From assembly GCA_910577035.1 (NCBI GenBank), contig CAJTKW010000072.1, forward strand, positions 1 through 13,753: 13,753 bases of DNA, written 5' to 3'. The notes under the pieces were generated by a model, which saw only the letters and a program-made list of their open reading frames with translations, had not been told where the DNA came from and made no database searches. Made by a program: the position numbers and the translations under genes. Position 1 is the stretch's first letter; each line of letters opens with the position of its first letter. The stretch comes from an uncultured Acetatifactor sp. (lineage in GTDB: Bacteria; Bacillota; Clostridia; Lachnospirales; Lachnospiraceae). Below, piece after piece: positions 12,801 through 13,753 of this stretch.

Positions 12801-13475
12801 ATGTTATTTCGGAAATGGATGAACAAGCGGATTGAGAATTATCAGAGTGAGCTTCTGCAAAAATACTGTGATGAAGTGGAGCTTATGTATACGAAAGTTC
12901 GGGGCTGGCGGCATGATTATCACAATCATATCCAGGCCCTTCAGGCCAGCATGGCGCTGGGGCGGTATGACGAGGTGAATGATTACCTGCGGCAGCTGAA
13001 CGATGATCTGACGCAGGTAGACACCACGGTGAAAACCGGACGGGTCATGGTGGATGCCATTTTGAACGGGAAGATTAATATTGCCGCCCAGAATCTGGTT
13101 AAAGTCAACGTCAAGGCAAAGCTTCCGGAAGGATCGCCGGTTAGTGATGTGGATATGTGCGCAATGATCGGCAATCTGCTGGATAATGCCATTGAGGAAA
13201 ACAAAAGGCTTCCGGAGGAAGAACGGTTTATCCGTATCTATATGGGACAGAAGAATACGCAGCTTTATCTGGCTTTTACAAATGCCGCCGGGAAAAAGCG
13301 CAATAAGGGCAGGTCCGGTTTTTTGTCCGCCAAGGGTGCGCATCATGGGCTTGGCCTCCTGCGGGTAGAGAGTCTTGTAAAAAAGTACGGGGGATTCTTC
13401 TCGGCGGACAGCGAGGACGGTGGATTTACGGCGGAGATTTTGATCCCTTTGAGACTGCAGAATGAAAATCCTTAG
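12801..13475 (+). CDS. Short cytoplasmic GHKL sensor histidine kinase
   Basis: This is a 224-residue kinase paired with the LytTR regulator. His38 in GWRHDYHNHIQAL is the phosphorylated residue of the SPOB/GHKL-type dimerisation region. Asn125 and Asn129 lie in GNLLDNAIEENKR (N box), and GLGL at 183-186 is the G box in a Bergerat-fold ATPase. No membrane segment or sensor domain is present: residues 1-35 are a charged helix. Many Clostridia encode such trimmed kinases beside LytTR regulators, so it is probably intact, with the signal coming from an unseen partner or the cytoplasm. The start is ATG 12801 with AAGGGGT about 6 bases upstream. The operon ends at a strong terminator directly after the stop. 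Confidence 0.9.
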   Translation: MLFRKWMNKRIENYQSELLQKYCDEVELMYTKVRGWRHDYHNHIQALQASMALGRYDEVNDYLRQLNDDLTQVDTTVKTGRVMVDAILNGKINIAAQNLVKVNVKAKLPEGSPVSDVDMCAMIGNLLDNAIEENKRLPEEERFIRIYMGQKNTQLYLAFTNAAGKKRNKGRSGFLSAKGAHHGLGLLRVESLVKKYGGFFSADSEDGGFTAEILIPLRLQNENP

Positions 13476-13526
13476 TGCATTTCGTTCACTGAAAATGATT
13501 TTTGGTGCACGAAATGTGCTTTTTTT
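13475..13526 (+). terminator. Strong Rho-independent terminator of the LytTR/GHKL operon
   Basis: An 11-pair outer stem (GTGCATTTCGT with ACGAAATGTGC, two GU pairs) encloses an inner stem CACTGAAAA/TTTTTGGTG with a TGA loop. It is followed by seven T (13520-13526). The stem begins at the last base of the stop codon. Confidence 0.9.
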
Positions 13527-13619
13527 ATGGATGTTGTGTACAATAAGCATGTGCCGGAAACGGGCATTGAGGCCTTAGAATCAAATTTACAGTTGGTACA
13601 GAGAGGAAGTTTGAGCGAT

Positions 13620-13753
13620 ATGAAGCAAGAGGGAAAAAAGCAAAAAGAAACAGAAGAGAAAGAAACAGAAGAGAAAGAAGTAAAAGAAACAGGAGCAGAA
13701 GAAACAGGAGCAGAAGAAACAGGAGCAGAAGAAACAGGAGCAGAAGAAACAGG
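13620..13753 (+). CDS. N-terminal part of a Glu-rich repeat protein, cut by window edge
   Basis: ATG at 13620 with AGAGGAAG (13602-13609) upstream opens a frame that runs out of the window (44 codons). The start MKQEGKKQKE is followed by ETEEK twice, EVK, then ETGAE at least four times. The protein is highly charged and disordered, with no family signature yet. Such tails often precede a transmembrane or enzymatic domain in Lachnospiraceae, but nothing of that is visible. It follows the two-component operon terminator. A weak TACAAT at 13539-13544 may be its -10 box. The start is moderately sure; the product is unknown. Confidence 0.6.
   Translation, partial: MKQEGKKQKETEEKETEEKEVKETGAEETGAEETGAEETGAEET
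13647..13753 (+). repeat. In-frame 15-bp tandem repeats (ETEEK x2, ETGAE x4+)
   Basis: GAAACAGAAGAGAAA occurs twice (13647-13661, 13662-13676). After a 9-base linker, GAAACAGGAGCAGAA occurs four times exactly (13686-13745) and begins a fifth at the window edge. All units keep frame, so copy-number change would alter protein length in five-residue steps. Confidence 0.9.

Noticed and set aside
12804..13550. Long open frame (248 codons) on the minus strand opposite the GHKL kinase
   Set aside because: The plus strand has clear kinase motifs; the antisense frame has no family features or suitable ribosome site.
13647..13753. Direct repeats as a CRISPR array
   Set aside because: The units are contiguous 15-mers without spacers and code in frame.

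Overview
The window is about 13.75 kb of roughly 50% GC DNA. It looks like a chromosomal segment of a gut-type Clostridia (Lachnospiraceae-like) genome. The grounds are strong AGGAGG-type ribosome binding sites, sigma-A-type promoters, an XRE/PNPOx fusion, a FapA-family protein, and a LytTR response regulator beside a short GHKL kinase. No rRNA, tRNA, CRISPR array, transposase or integrase was seen. Family assignments are from reading motifs, not from database searches.

Layout. Positions 1-367 hold the C-terminal half of an ABC ATPase (COG4586 type). Positions 447-1612 hold a translationally coupled pair: an XRE-HTH/PNPOx-like fusion and a flavin reductase-like protein. Positions 1609-3650 are a decayed stretch with three broken genes (histidine phosphatase-like, PNPOx-like, and a QNEDGGFG-motif protein) around one intact VOC/PhnB-like gene that ends in a hairpin. 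A zinc-ribbon Nudix hydrolase (3678-4172) ends in a good intrinsic terminator. It is followed by a textbook promoter driving a predicted lipoprotein esterase (4328-5509), then a FapA/DUF342 protein (5643-7247).

Convergent with FapA is the most unusual gene: a 578-residue PI-PLC X-domain protein on the minus strand (7302-9038). It has a beta-rich N-terminal domain and a C-terminal domain that may be MABP-like, and the architecture reminds me of fungal PLC-like phosphodiesterases. It is divergent from a membrane-anchored alpha/beta hydrolase (9395-10471), across a 356-bp region with tandem repeats and palindromes. A broken P-loop kinase (10569-10887) and a COG3981-type GNAT acetyltransferase (10977-11501) follow. 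The window closes with a LytTR/GHKL two-component operon that has a long structured leader and a strong terminator, and with the start of a gene encoding Glu-rich pentapeptide repeats (13620 to the edge).

The genes do not form one pathway. This reads as an accessory or decaying region with small independent transcription units. Several lesions are one-base indels, some in G runs, so assembly error must be excluded before the pseudogenes are accepted.
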